A program made the position numbers and the translations under genes. Positions 51,784 to 61,309 of a stretch of 64,000 bases of DNA are shown here, in pieces. Location of the stretch: contig CAXXVE010000001.1 in NCBI GenBank assembly GCA_963676905.2, positions 3,596,001 through 3,660,000 of the forward strand, in the 5' to 3' direction. The notes below the pieces were generated by a model. The model saw nothing but the letters and a program-made list of their open reading frames with translations. It had not been told where the DNA came from and did not search any database. The stretch's first letter is position 1; the number at the start of each line of letters is the position of its first letter. This DNA comes from Oceanispirochaeta sp963676905. GTDB lineage: Bacteria; Spirochaetota; Spirochaetia; DSM-2461.

Positions 51784-52182
51784 TCAGCGGGGCGGATCAA
51801 TCTCGTCAAAGCAGGCCGACAGTACGATCCTGTCGGACTCGGCAATATCCATTGAATTAATTTCCACAGGAGAAAACCAGCCGCACTCTGTATGCTCATG
51901 AAAAACATGGGGCTCGGCGTTAAACTCCACCTCATACATGTGCAGACGGAACTCCTTATCCCTGTGAAAGAAGGTTCCCTCACTCAGAAGCTCACCGGTT
52001 TTAACAGGAAGTTCAAGCTCTTCAAGCCACTCCCGCTCCATAGCCTCAACAGGGCTTTCACCCTCTTCAAGCTTGCCTCCGGGGAGCTCCCATTTACAAC
52101 CCAGATCACCTCCGGGTTTCCTTTTTGCGAGAAAATATCTGCCTTTTCGTTCAGCCAGTCCGGCGATTGAGTGTTTTATCAT
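51784..52182 (-). CDS. MutT-like Nudix hydrolase
   Basis: 132 residues. Nudix box GGKLEEGESPVEAMEREWLEELEL; the usual Gly near its end is Glu, a tolerated variation. N-terminal HSIAGLAERKGRYFLAKRKPGGDLGCKWELPGG is typical of 8-oxo-dGTP diphosphatases (MutT), which clean oxidised nucleotides. The ATG abuts the stop of the membrane-protein gene at 52183, so the two are cotranscribed. Confidence 0.87.
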   Translation of the reverse strand: MIKHSIAGLAERKGRYFLAKRKPGGDLGCKWELPGGKLEEGESPVEAMEREWLEELELPVKTGELLSEGTFFHRDKEFRLHMYEVEFNAEPHVFHEHTECGWFSPVEINSMDIAESDRIVLSACFDEIDPPR

Positions 52183-52590
52183 CTAAAGAATCAGCGCTGT
52201 GGGAACCAGAAAGTGAAGGATTCCGATGACAATTGAAACAACGGCAAAAAGATGCCCCTTGTCTTCAAGAAGGTCCACATAACTCTTAAGCCAGCTGCGG
52301 CTCTCTTCCAGACTTTCATAAAAGAAGGTCAGAACAAGATAGGAACCGAAGAGGAATCCGGAAATCGCGGGCAGTAGGTCGCCTATGATAACCACATCGT
52401 TGGGAGAAACCTTTAAAAGGGTAAACAGGGATGCCAGAACAGTAATAATCCCCAATATCAGTTTGAAGGTTTTGTTGTTCAGCATAGCGGCACAGGAGGA
52501 AAAGGATTCATACTTCTCCTCAAGAAAATGCGCACCGAGAACAAGACCAACCAGAAGATGGGTAGAAACAACTAAAAAGTAAATCTGCAT
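52183..52590 (-). CDS. Small membrane protein, unknown
   Basis: 135 residues from the ATG at 52590 (AAGGAG 9 nt upstream); a GTG at 52596 is possible. Four hydrophobic helices (about 2-20, 43-60, 70-92, 112-135) with short charged loops. No family recognised. Transcribed before, and abutting, the MutT-like gene. Confidence 0.65.
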   Translation of the reverse strand: MQIYFLVVSTHLLVGLVLGAHFLEEKYESFSSCAAMLNNKTFKLILGIITVLASLFTLLKVSPNDVVIIGDLLPAISGFLFGSYLVLTFFYESLEESRSWLKSYVDLLEDKGHLFAVVSIVIGILHFLVPTALIL

Positions 52591-52678
52591 GTACACTCAC
52601 TCCTTATTTTTACAGAGCCACATAACCAAATCATAAGTAAACCACGATTGAACGTCAACTTATTTATGATGAATTCAC

Positions 52679-53185
52679 CTACTCCGAAGATACAGCATTC
52701 AGCTCGAGATGTCCGGAATTTTTATTAACAACTATCCGGACAGCATCTTTCTGCTGAGATCCGGTTAACCTGAATCGTAGAGTTCTGCTTTCACCGGGTG
52801 AAGGTGTCAGATCAGAAAGTGATTCCACTTCCTTTTCGTTTACAAAGATCTGAATATCCAGTGTATCAGAAAGATTCCCGTCTGAGGGATTTTCCATCAT
52901 TAAAGAGACAAATAAAGAATCCTCATCACTGCTCAGATACAACCTGAACCTGATGCCGTCCAGAACCCCTTCCTTGTTTTTTCCAATGATATAAGGATAG
53001 AGGATTCCACCGAGGATACAGAGCAGAAGCAGATCGAGAAGGAGTATCTTCAGGGATATTTTCCGTCCTCCGGGGCGCCTTTTTGACGCATAGGGTGCCA
53101 TTGCCTCACGCTCGGACCGGCTGTACTCACTCTTCAGGGCATCGGGATCATAGATCTCCGGGCCCCGGTTCATATTAGTCGGCAT
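52679..53185 (-). CDS. Single-span membrane protein, unknown
   Basis: 168 residues from the ATG at 53185, which overlaps the end of the beta-propeller lipoprotein gene; an ATG at 53173, just after that gene's stop, is equally possible. One transmembrane helix (ILLLDLLLLCILGGILYPYII) separates a basic cytoplasmic N-terminus from a beta-rich outer domain (RFRLYLSSDEDSLFVSLMMENPSDGNL). Unknown function; probably acts with its upstream partner. Confidence 0.6.
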   Translation of the reverse strand: MPTNMNRGPEIYDPDALKSEYSRSEREAMAPYASKRRPGGRKISLKILLLDLLLLCILGGILYPYIIGKNKEGVLDGIRFRLYLSSDEDSLFVSLMMENPSDGNLSDTLDIQIFVNEKEVESLSDLTPSPGESRTLRFRLTGSQQKDAVRIVVNKNSGHLELNAVSSE

Positions 53186-54335
53186 AACGGTCGGCGAGTT
53201 TGTCCGTACGCCACCAGGAGACCCTGGCGCCCCGTGCCTCATAGAACACACCTGCAAGCAGACCGTTCTCTGAAAGGAAAAAGCGCCTGAACAGAATGTT
53301 GCTGTCCTGTATATACATTATTCTGGTTGCCTTTACGGCCCCCTCAAAGTTCATAAGATTAAGATGGTAGCGCCCGTTGAAGTCGGCTCCCAGAAAATAG
53401 TGAAGCCCCGATGCTGTGGGCCCCAGATACTCATAAACACCCTCAAGGTGCTGTCCGTTCATTTCAACATCCAGATTGTCCACTTCAAAAAAGTCGCTGT
53501 ATATTTCGGCTTTCAGGTCAAGGGTGTACAGCCGGCTGACGGATGAGAGCTCTTCCGAGTCTTTCAGGGGAAAGTAGTCCATTTTGATATAGAGCTTGTG
53601 CTCCTTCTTGTCGGGCTTGATGGTTTCGGGTATTCCCGGCCCCCACCCCTCTGTCTCCAGGGGCGGCAGGTGTTCGGCATCAAGATTGACCTGATAGAGG
53701 AGCCGACCCTCAGTGGAGAACCAGTAAACCTGATAGTCCCGCTTCTCTTTGGTAATTACGACAATTTCGCCGTTTGAGGTTACTTCAAGATCCTGAACAT
53801 AGCCGAAAGGAGTTGTATCGACGCCCTCTTTCCCAAGGAAGTCCACATACTCACCCTTCCTGTCGAAGCGGAGTATAATTCTGTTCCGGAGTATGCCGTC
53901 TTCCAGTTCGCTCTGGCTCTCTTCTACACGGTCGGCCACAAGAAGATAATCATCGGTAACGGCCAGACGTTCGACGCCTCTGAAATTCCATTTTTTGATC
54001 ACAACAGGGTTTTCCCGGTCCTCGGTAATATACTGGGCGGGCTCGGGATTGATAGTCGGATTATAGTAAAATCCAAGGAGGTCGCCATAGGAGTTGAGCT
54101 CCATGATCTTGCCGGAATTGCTACTGCTCAGCAGAACCCGGCCTTCGTGGATAAAAAGGTCGCTTGTACCGGGCATCTGGGAATCGGGTTTTATAAAGTA
54201 GTTGAGTTCATCCGCCATGTACCCCATGGGGAGGATAAAGAGGTCCTCCTGCTCCAAAACACGGTTTTCAGACCGGCAGGAGACAAATAAAAGGAAAAAA
54301 AGGGACGGAAAGAACCACAGATATTTTCTATTCAA
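53175..54335 (-). CDS. Lipoprotein with predicted beta-propeller
   Basis: 386 residues from a TTG at 54335 with AAGGAG 8 nt upstream; the ORF start at 54374 is less likely. Signal LWFFPSLFFLLFVSC ends in a lipobox. Repeated 40-50-residue blocks (VLLSSSNSGKIMELNSYGDLLGFY; DYLLVADRV...ILRFDRKGEYVDFLGKEG; EIVVITKEKRDYQVYWFSTEGRLL) resemble NHL/six-bladed propeller repeats. A conserved type of spirochaetal lipoprotein; function unknown. It is divergent from secA. Confidence 0.72.
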   Translation of the reverse strand: MNRKYLWFFPSLFFLLFVSCRSENRVLEQEDLFILPMGYMADELNYFIKPDSQMPGTSDLFIHEGRVLLSSSNSGKIMELNSYGDLLGFYYNPTINPEPAQYITEDRENPVVIKKWNFRGVERLAVTDDYLLVADRVEESQSELEDGILRNRIILRFDRKGEYVDFLGKEGVDTTPFGYVQDLEVTSNGEIVVITKEKRDYQVYWFSTEGRLLYQVNLDAEHLPPLETEGWGPGIPETIKPDKKEHKLYIKMDYFPLKDSEELSSVSRLYTLDLKAEIYSDFFEVDNLDVEMNGQHLEGVYEYLGPTASGLHYFLGADFNGRYHLNLMNFEGAVKATRIMYIQDSNILFRRFFLSENGLLAGVFYEARGARVSWWRTDKLADRYAD

Positions 54336-54389
54336 GTGACGCACTCCTTCGTTCTGCCATCCTACATTCGTCACTTTATAATGTCAATC

Positions 54390-54418
54390 TTGACGACTCA
54401 CCCCAAAACCCGTACATT
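54390..54418 (+). promoter_or_regulatory. secA promoter, leaderless
   Basis: TTGACG (54390-54395)-17-TACATT (54413-54418) ends 6 nt before the ATG at 54425. With a usual 7-nt gap the start site falls on the A of the ATG. No Shine-Dalgarno exists in the upstream sequence. Confidence 0.65.
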
Positions 54419-54424
54419 TGTCCC

Positions 54425-57163
54425 ATGGCAAATAAGATATTATCTCTTATCCTGGGTTCAAAACAGGATAGAGACCTGAAACAACTGCTTCCGACACTTC
54501 ACAAGATCAATGCAAAAGAACAGTGGGCAATAGCTCTCCCGGATGAGGCCTTCAAGGCCAAAACTCAGGAATTCAAAGAGCGACTTGCTTCTGGAGAGTC
54601 TCTTGACGACATTCTCCCTGAGGCCTTTGCTATTGCCAGAGAAGCTGCCAGAAGAACCCTGGGTGAACGGCCCTATGACGTTCAGCTCCTGGGGGGAATC
54701 GTCCTGCACCAGGGCAAAATCATGGAAATGAAGACCGGTGAGGGTAAAACCCTGTCATCAGTAGCACCGGCCTACCTTAACGCTCTTGCCGGCAAGGGTG
54801 TACATATTGTTACAGTCAACGACTACCTGGCCTCCCGTGACGCGGCCTGGATGAAACCGGTCTATGACTACCTGGGTATATCTGTTGGAGTCATCCTGTC
54901 AGAGATGGACCCCGAAACCAGACAGGTGGAGTACAGCCGTGACATCACCTTCGGAACCAACAACGAATTCGGTTTCGACTACCTGAGAGACAACATGCGG
55001 TGGAGCCTGGACAAGAAAGCCCAGAAGAATCACCCCTACTGTATCATCGATGAAATCGACTCCATCCTGATCGATGAGGCCAGAACACCTCTGATCATAT
55101 CCGGTCCCGTTCAGGAGGACACATCCAAGTTTACTGCAGTCAACCAGATGGTCCCCTTCCTCACCGAGTGTGAGAAAGACCCTGCCACCGGAGACTACCC
55201 TGTTGAGGACCCCATGACGGGAGTCCAGCCCAAGGGTGACTACAAACTGGATGAGAAGAGCAAAAAGGTTGTCTTTACCGACGAGGGTATGAACCGGATC
55301 GAAGATCTCCTTATGAGCCGGAAACTGATTCAGACCTCCCTCTTTGACGAAGAGAACTTTGAATATATTCACTACTTCACACAGGCCTTGAAGGCCCACA
55401 TGCTCTTCCACAACGATGTGGACTATGTGATCCAGGACGGACAGGTACAGATTGTTGACGAGTTCACAGGACGTATCCTTTCCGGCCGCCGCTACTCCGA
55501 CGGCCTTCACCAGGCCATCGAAGCCAAGGAAAATATCAAGATTGCCCGGAAAAACCGGACTCTGGCGAGCATCACCTTCCAGAACTTCTTCCGTATGTAC
55601 GACAAGATTTCAGGTATGACTGGTACTGCCGATACAGAGGCGAGGGAGTTCGGACGGATCTACGGCATGGAAGTTGTTGTCATCCCCACGAACCGTCCTG
55701 TTAACAGAGTGGATGAGGACGACGTCATCTACCTGAACGAAGAGTACAAGTTCAACGCCATCTGCGATGAAATTGCAGAGATTCACAAAACAGGCCAGCC
55801 CATCCTGATCGGTACGGTTTCCGTAGACAAGTCAGAGAAGCTGGCTGCCGTTCTGAAAAGAAAGGGCGTCAAGTTCGAGATTCTCAACGCCAAGAACCAC
55901 CACCGTGAAGCCCTGATCATATCAGAGGCCGGAGCCAAGGGTTCAGTGACCATCGCCACCAACATGGCCGGTCGTGGTACTGACATCAAGCTGGGGGGAA
56001 ACCCCGAGTTCCGCGCAAGAAGGGCTGCCGGTTCAGATGCGACAGAAGATGAAATCAAAGAGCATATGACCCGTGAATACGCCAAGTGGCGTGAGCAGAA
56101 TGAAGAGGTCCGCCAGCTCGGTGGTCTCTACGTCATCGGTTCAGAACGCCATGAATCCCGTCGTATCGACAACCAGCTCCGTGGACGTTCCGGACGTCAG
56201 GGTGACCCCGGTTTCAGTCAGTTCTACATCTCTCTTGACGACGACCTTATGCGTCTGTTCGGCGGAGAGAACTTCAAAAAGACAATGACCCGCATGGGAA
56301 TGGAAGGGGATGAACCCCTCCACCACTCCCTGCTGAACAAATCCCTTGAACGGGCGCAGAAGCGTGTTGAAGACCGCAACTACGAGATCAGAAAGCATCT
56401 TCTGGACTACGATGACGTGCTGAGCAAACAGAGACACTCCATCTACAGCCAGAGAGACGAGATTCTAACCGATGAGGATCTGAGCAAGAGAATCATGGAA
56501 ACCGGTGAAGAGATCGTCTCCATCCTTCTTGACGACTACAAAAAAGACCAGAGGGAAGATGAGATCGAGGCACTGGCAAGGCTCCTGGAGCGTCTGAAGG
56601 AGAACTTCAACTACGCTCCCGAGGATACTTCCGACTGGGCCGGCCTCAGCATTGAAGACGCTGAAAAGCGCCTTCTGGACTATCTGAAGAACGATATATC
56701 AGAGAAGAAGGAACTTGCCGGAACAGATCAGCTGAACCAGTTTATCCGTTTTGAGTACCTTAGAAACCTTGATAACCGCTGGCAGGAGCACCTTGAGGCA
56801 CTTGAGGCTCTCAGAGAGGCTGTGTACCTCCGCTCCTACGCCCAGAAGAACCCCCTTGTGGAGTACAAGAACGAAGGTTTCGAAATGTTCGACAAGCTCC
56901 TGGACGATATTCATATCGCCCTGGCGAGAAAGATCTTCCGGGTCATCATCCGCAAGGCGCCCGCCCGCAGCGAGCGTGGTCCCCAGAGACCGATGAAGGC
57001 CCAGCACAATGCCATGAACAGCTTCAACGCAGGCAAGATGGAAGAGAGATCAGAAGCCAACTCCCAGAACATGCAGGTCAAACGGACCAGCCCCAAGGTG
57101 GGACGGAACGATCCCTGCCCCTGCGGATCAGGCAAGAAATACAAAAACTGCCACGGAGCGTAA
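54425..57163 (+). CDS. secA: Preprotein translocase ATPase SecA
   Basis: 912 residues, full length. Walker A EMKTGEGKTLSSV, DEAD-type motif IIDEIDSILIDEARTPLIISG, NMAGRGTDIKLGG, DNQLRGRSGRQGDPGFSQFY, and the C-terminal zinc motif CPCGSGKKYKNCH that binds SecB or phospholipid. SecA drives Sec-dependent export. Transcript probably leaderless. The gene ends at a strong bidirectional terminator. Confidence 0.98.
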   Translation: MANKILSLILGSKQDRDLKQLLPTLHKINAKEQWAIALPDEAFKAKTQEFKERLASGESLDDILPEAFAIAREAARRTLGERPYDVQLLGGIVLHQGKIMEMKTGEGKTLSSVAPAYLNALAGKGVHIVTVNDYLASRDAAWMKPVYDYLGISVGVILSEMDPETRQVEYSRDITFGTNNEFGFDYLRDNMRWSLDKKAQKNHPYCIIDEIDSILIDEARTPLIISGPVQEDTSKFTAVNQMVPFLTECEKDPATGDYPVEDPMTGVQPKGDYKLDEKSKKVVFTDEGMNRIEDLLMSRKLIQTSLFDEENFEYIHYFTQALKAHMLFHNDVDYVIQDGQVQIVDEFTGRILSGRRYSDGLHQAIEAKENIKIARKNRTLASITFQNFFRMYDKISGMTGTADTEAREFGRIYGMEVVVIPTNRPVNRVDEDDVIYLNEEYKFNAICDEIAEIHKTGQPILIGTVSVDKSEKLAAVLKRKGVKFEILNAKNHHREALIISEAGAKGSVTIATNMAGRGTDIKLGGNPEFRARRAAGSDATEDEIKEHMTREYAKWREQNEEVRQLGGLYVIGSERHESRRIDNQLRGRSGRQGDPGFSQFYISLDDDLMRLFGGENFKKTMTRMGMEGDEPLHHSLLNKSLERAQKRVEDRNYEIRKHLLDYDDVLSKQRHSIYSQRDEILTDEDLSKRIMETGEEIVSILLDDYKKDQREDEIEALARLLERLKENFNYAPEDTSDWAGLSIEDAEKRLLDYLKNDISEKKELAGTDQLNQFIRFEYLRNLDNRWQEHLEALEALREAVYLRSYAQKNPLVEYKNEGFEMFDKLLDDIHIALARKIFRVIIRKAPARSERGPQRPMKAQHNAMNSFNAGKMEERSEANSQNMQVKRTSPKVGRNDPCPCGSGKKYKNCHGA

Positions 57164-57180
57164 AATACTCCAGGGCAAAT

Positions 57181-57213
57181 AAAACGGGAGCGTATAATAC
57201 CGCTCCCGTTTTT
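57181..57213. terminator. Bidirectional terminator after secA
   Basis: AAAACGGGAGCG (57181-57192) and CGCTCCCGTTTT (57201-57212) form a perfect 12-bp stem with loop TATAATAC and a T-run. It separates secA from the convergent lipoprotein gene. Confidence 0.88.
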
Positions 57214-57232
57214 AATTAATGAGATTTGATGT

Positions 57233-57847
57233 TCAGGGTGTTCTGTATTCTCCCACTGCGTACAACTCTCCCCTGTATTCCCACTCAATATAGGTCAGAA
57301 AATATCCGGACGGGTTGTATTCAAAGAATACCTGATAAACAACATCATCGGGCCAGTTGCTGCGGCCGTAAGCCTGATAACCCGTTTCCTCTCCCAGTTC
57401 CGCATTATAAACCATTGGCTCGGTTCCCGTCACATCCAGAGTCATTTCGACCTTTTCATCGGCACCGTCGTACCAGTCAACCTGGACGCCGCGAATATGC
57501 CCCTCTCCCTGAAAAGCTCCCTGATTAAAAAACAGGAAGAACTCGGGTCCAGCCTTGTCAGGCTGAATCAGTCTGCCCAGTTCAGGATGTTCATAATTAT
57601 TAAGCTCATCTCCGTTCCACTCGAGAACATTGATATCTCCCTCGCCGAAGGGGACTTCATCATTCCAGGCAACCGGAGTTTCTACGGCCTCAGGACTTGC
57701 CTCTGGTTCCATTTCCACAGGCTCCTGAAGGGTCTCTTCAGCCTGCGCTTCCGGCTGCTCTACGGCAGTCCCGCCCTGCACTCCTGTTGTTACACAGCCT
57801 GATAACAATAGTGTTACTGCAGCCAGTAGTATGGCAATTTGTTTCAT
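57233..57847 (-). CDS. Lipoprotein, unknown
   Basis: 204 residues from the ATG at 57847 with GGAG 6 nt upstream. Lipobox LLLSGC, then a Glu/Pro-rich linker (residues 25-60), then a beta-rich domain (DINVLEWNGDELNNYEHPELGRLIQPDKAGPEFFLFFNQGAFQGEGHIRGVQVDWYDG). No family recognised. A small periplasm- or surface-anchored protein. Confidence 0.65.
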   Translation of the reverse strand: MKQIAILLAAVTLLLSGCVTTGVQGGTAVEQPEAQAEETLQEPVEMEPEASPEAVETPVAWNDEVPFGEGDINVLEWNGDELNNYEHPELGRLIQPDKAGPEFFLFFNQGAFQGEGHIRGVQVDWYDGADEKVEMTLDVTGTEPMVYNAELGEETGYQAYGRSNWPDDVVYQVFFEYNPSGYFLTYIEWEYRGELYAVGEYRTP

Positions 57848-58050
57848 ATGATTCTCCAACTTTAAGTATACTGATGTATATTATAGAGGCATCGGGAATA
57901 AAGATTCCATACTTCAGTGCAGTTTTGCAGTTCTCCACTCAGGAACAGCAGCCCAACAGGTCACAACAGGGGAGAGCGCTTGAGAGGTTCAACGGCTTCA
58001 GGAATTAAAAATGAGTTGCTTATTAACCCATTACTTCATAAGATATTTTT

Positions 58051-60804
58051 ATGAAAAAACTTCTTCTGCTTTTTTACATAACATCTATATCGACAGTCCT
58101 TCATAGCCAAAGCAGTTTTACATTTAAACTTCAGAACGGAGATAGACCTCTGTCAAACTATCCGGTGACTCTTCTGACAGACACGGAAAACCCGAAATCA
58201 CCTGAAAATATCAAGTACCACACAGACGGCGATGGAAGTGTTTCCCTGCCTGTGCCCGACGGTATCGGAATTAAAGAACTGGAGGTACTCTTCCCCTCCC
58301 TTTCTAATCCGACCCAGAGCTTTCATATAATCGACGGATCTATCATCGAGGGCCTGAACACAATAGCCGTAAACCTTGTAGATACGATCCCCTATATAAT
58401 CAAGGACAGCACTCTTACCTGGAACAGCATAGGCGATGCAGATTACTACCTTCTGGAAGCCTATGATTGCGATCTTGAGATTCCCGATTCTACAGCCTCA
58501 GGCAGTACTATTCTGCTGGGAGAGGATTTTGAAAGCCAGGAGGTACAGCGGCTTCAGCTCCTGAACAGCTTCTTCGGAGAAGAGGACCGGATCTTCCGTT
58601 TGAGAAGCAGGGAAAAAATCTACTCCATTCCGGCCCATCAGCTTATCGCAGAAAACAGGTTTTTCCTTATTTCAGCCTATAACAAAAGGGATGTACTCCT
58701 TGCACAGTCTCAACCCTTTAACCTTACACAGGGAAGCATCCTGACAGAGGATCAGATGCAGCTTCAGTTCAGAGCCTACGGACTCGTTGTCAGTGATGTC
58801 GATTTTGAGATATGCACCAAGGATGAAGAGGGTAAATTCGTTGTACTGGAGAACTGCAATACAGGCACGACCACCCGTTATCGGATAAACAGAAAACCCG
58901 AATGGCCCGAAAATCTGTGGATCAGGTTCAATGTAATGGGAGTCGATTCCGATGGGAATCCCCTTACAAGAAATCTGGAGCTCAATGAACACTGGGGCAG
59001 AGTCCTCCGGTTCAACAAGCAGTATCACATTCCATTATGGCGAACAGACAATGGCCTGAAGTGGAAAACCGTCTACAGGGGAGAGCGGTACGAACTCTCT
59101 ATTTACAGATATACAGGGAACAAAACCTATCGGAATCCTCTTCTTGTGGAGTACGACTCGGTTCAGTCGGAGTCGGAGCCTTTCAGAAAACGTACAAGAG
59201 ATGAGTTCTCATGGCTTGTTGATCTGAACAGCCCCTCTTATCAGCAGAGTTTCACACAGGACACTGTGGAAATATCCTGGCCCGAGGAACTGCCGTCTCT
59301 GAACCTCTACGCCATGATACTGAGAGTGTATGACGAAAACGGGAACATCATTGCCATATCCAGCCTCTCTCCCTGGCCGAAAGAGTCGCCGGTAATGACT
59401 GTCGAAGAGGGAGGGTACAACAAAGAAGCTGCTGCAGTTGCTTTGAGTGCCATCATGATGGAGATAAACAATCATAACTATGATTCTCTTCCCATCTATC
59501 CGGCCGATAAAGGGGATGAAGAGTCTGTTATCAACGACATACTGAGCCGGGACTGGGGCATCAACAACAGAGAAGACCTGATTACATCCATTGAAGATAT
59601 GAGGGAAGCAAGCTCATCACAGAGTATGGAAAGAGTCATGGCTGCACTGGAAGGTGATGACTCCGTGCCGCTCTGGGAGAGGGCATACAGACAGGACCTG
59701 TCTCTTAATAATCACAGACGCCTTTATGCCCTGATCAGCCATCCCGGCTACTTTGACCATCGCCTGCAGAATGCATGGGACTGGGGACGCGGAGTTTCTC
59801 TGGTGAGGTGGGGATACACAGCCGGTTACATCACCGAAGAGGAGTCCTGGGGCTATCTGGACGACTTTCTCCAAAAAATCCGAAAGGACTATAAGAGCTG
59901 GGAGGATTTTGGCCAATTCTATGTACTGGGCCGGTACTACTGGTCTTTGTATAAAAAGGACAATGAAAAGCTGACTCGTCAGGCCCTGGAAACCTACAAG
60001 ACCATTATGGCAAGGACGGGCACCCCCTGGCAGGGGACCTGGAATCCCGACCTTCCTCCCCTTGAAGTACCGGAACTGGATATTGACCCTCTTTTCAGGC
60101 TGACATCGAAGGAGATCCTCTACTCCTGGGCCCTGGAGGCCAACCGGGTTTTGAGAAATCATCCTGAAGAGGCGGACAATCTGATCTTTACCGCTCCTCC
60201 TGGATGGCAGAAAGAACCTCGTATTATCCTGCTCTTTCTTGAAGCCCTTGAGAGGGCTGAGGAGTTTGGCAGAGTCTACGAATACAGAGAGGATCTGCTG
60301 AAAGCCTATCCCCGGTACATCCCCTTTTATCAGTTACTTGCAAGATGCATAGAAGAGACAGACGGAGCTGATGAGGCTCTGGCTGTAATGAACAGTATGG
60401 TAGAGGAAGACAGAAGCACAATGGTCAACAGCTATCTCAGAGGACGGTTGTTCTTTTTGACAGGCAAGGAGGAGGAGGCTCTGCAGCTGTTGACAGAAGT
60501 GTCAGGCAGAAGCGACAGCAGGGACTGGTTTTTCAGGCACGCAAGTTATATCAGCGGACGTATTTACTTTAACCGGAGACAGTATCATGATGCAGGGGAT
60601 TCCTTCCGCCAGGCCCTGGAAGCGGACCGTGAAAACTGCGCCTACCAGTACTTTTATGCGGTCAGTCTGCTCTATGGAAACTATTCGGATGCGGAGCTTA
60701 TTGAGTCCCTTCTCAGGTCTTCGGAGAAGCAGATTACAGTACCTGAAAAGGTGTGGGATGATCTGAATGAATTGAAATCCCGGACCGGGCCGGTTCCTCT
60801 CTGA
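58051..60804 (+). CDS. Large secreted TPR-containing protein, unknown
   Basis: 917 residues. Short signal sequence (LLLLFYITSISTVLHSQ). Residues 20-450 are beta-rich, with Ig/fibronectin-like strand patterns (NGDRPLSNYPVTLLTDTENPKSPENIKYHTDGDGSVSLPVPDG). Residues 490-917 are helical with TPR-type repeats (ILLFLEALERAEEFGRVYEYREDLLKAYPRYIPFYQLLARCIEETDGADEALAVM). A TTGCTT (58016-58021)-17-TAAGAT (58039-58044) promoter would end 6 nt before the ATG, possibly leaderless. Function unknown; likely periplasmic or outer-membrane-associated. Confidence 0.65.
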   Translation: MKKLLLLFYITSISTVLHSQSSFTFKLQNGDRPLSNYPVTLLTDTENPKSPENIKYHTDGDGSVSLPVPDGIGIKELEVLFPSLSNPTQSFHIIDGSIIEGLNTIAVNLVDTIPYIIKDSTLTWNSIGDADYYLLEAYDCDLEIPDSTASGSTILLGEDFESQEVQRLQLLNSFFGEEDRIFRLRSREKIYSIPAHQLIAENRFFLISAYNKRDVLLAQSQPFNLTQGSILTEDQMQLQFRAYGLVVSDVDFEICTKDEEGKFVVLENCNTGTTTRYRINRKPEWPENLWIRFNVMGVDSDGNPLTRNLELNEHWGRVLRFNKQYHIPLWRTDNGLKWKTVYRGERYELSIYRYTGNKTYRNPLLVEYDSVQSESEPFRKRTRDEFSWLVDLNSPSYQQSFTQDTVEISWPEELPSLNLYAMILRVYDENGNIIAISSLSPWPKESPVMTVEEGGYNKEAAAVALSAIMMEINNHNYDSLPIYPADKGDEESVINDILSRDWGINNREDLITSIEDMREASSSQSMERVMAALEGDDSVPLWERAYRQDLSLNNHRRLYALISHPGYFDHRLQNAWDWGRGVSLVRWGYTAGYITEEESWGYLDDFLQKIRKDYKSWEDFGQFYVLGRYYWSLYKKDNEKLTRQALETYKTIMARTGTPWQGTWNPDLPPLEVPELDIDPLFRLTSKEILYSWALEANRVLRNHPEEADNLIFTAPPGWQKEPRIILLFLEALERAEEFGRVYEYREDLLKAYPRYIPFYQLLARCIEETDGADEALAVMNSMVEEDRSTMVNSYLRGRLFFLTGKEEEALQLLTEVSGRSDSRDWFFRHASYISGRIYFNRRQYHDAGDSFRQALEADRENCAYQYFYAVSLLYGNYSDAELIESLLRSSEKQITVPEKVWDDLNELKSRTGPVPL

Positions 60805-60874
60805 CCTTGAGGCTCCCAAAAGTAAGGCATTGAATGAAAAATTGAGCGATTGTATTCCATTGCCTGCTTTTTTC

Positions 60875-60903
60875 TTGACTTTATATTTGAGAGGCATTAT
60901 CTT
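60875..60903 (+). promoter_or_regulatory. Promoter of arsR operon
   Basis: TTGACT (60875-60880)-17-TATCTT (60898-60903). The ArsR palindrome at 60904-60921 sits immediately after the -10, over the start site, as expected for repression. Confidence 0.6.
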
Positions 60904-60921
60904 TATCGTATATTTACGATA
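60904..60921. promoter_or_regulatory. ArsR operator 1
   Basis: TATCGTATATTTACGATA: perfect 7-bp arms with a TATT centre, overlapping the predicted arsR start site. It is followed within 3 nt by AGGAGG, the arsR ribosome binding site. The same arrangement occurs before the permease gene. Confidence 0.7.
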
Positions 60922-60931
60922 TTAGGAGGAT

Positions 60932-61261
60932 GTGATGGATTTTAAGGTATTGAACAGTCAACCCGCATGCTGCTCACTCGATATAGACGGAGCCGAACAG
61001 GAGAGGCTCATGGCCATTTCAAAAGCTCTGGGCAACCCTGTACGCTTTGCCATCCTGAAATACCTGCTTACCCATCCGGGCTGTATCACAGGAGATCTGG
61101 TAGAGACTCTGCCAGTCGCCCAGGCTACCACATCACAGCATCTTAAGGTTCTCAGAGAGTGCGGTCTGATTCATGCCGAAACAGAGGGTGTGAAGAGCTG
61201 CTACACACTGAATGATGCTACCCTGAAGTGGTATAAAGAAAAAATCAGCTCTATCTTCTAA
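60932..61261 (+). CDS. arsR: ArsR-family metalloid-responsive repressor
   Basis: 109 residues with the ArsR/SmtB winged helix (ISKALGNPVRFAILKYLLTHPG; LPVAQATTSQHLKVLRECGLI). The classical CxC in helix 3 is missing. Instead Cys12-Cys13 near the N-terminus and Cys50 are present, the arrangement of the Corynebacterium glutamicum ArsR1 arsenite site (Cys15-Cys16-Cys55). This supports As(III) sensing. It is followed 48 nt later by its permease. Confidence 0.88.
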   Translation: MMDFKVLNSQPACCSLDIDGAEQERLMAISKALGNPVRFAILKYLLTHPGCITGDLVETLPVAQATTSQHLKVLRECGLIHAETEGVKSCYTLNDATLKWYKEKISSIF

Positions 61262-61279
61262 TTTTTTTTGATCTATTTA

Positions 61280-61295
61280 ATCGTATTTTTACGAT
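61280..61295. promoter_or_regulatory. ArsR operator 2
   Basis: ATCGTATTTTTACGAT (arms ATCGTA/TACGAT, centre TTTT) is the same element as operator 1, again placed directly before a TAGGAG ribosome binding site, here for the permease. Confidence 0.65.
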
Positions 61296-61309
61296 ACTAG
61301 GAGAGTTTT

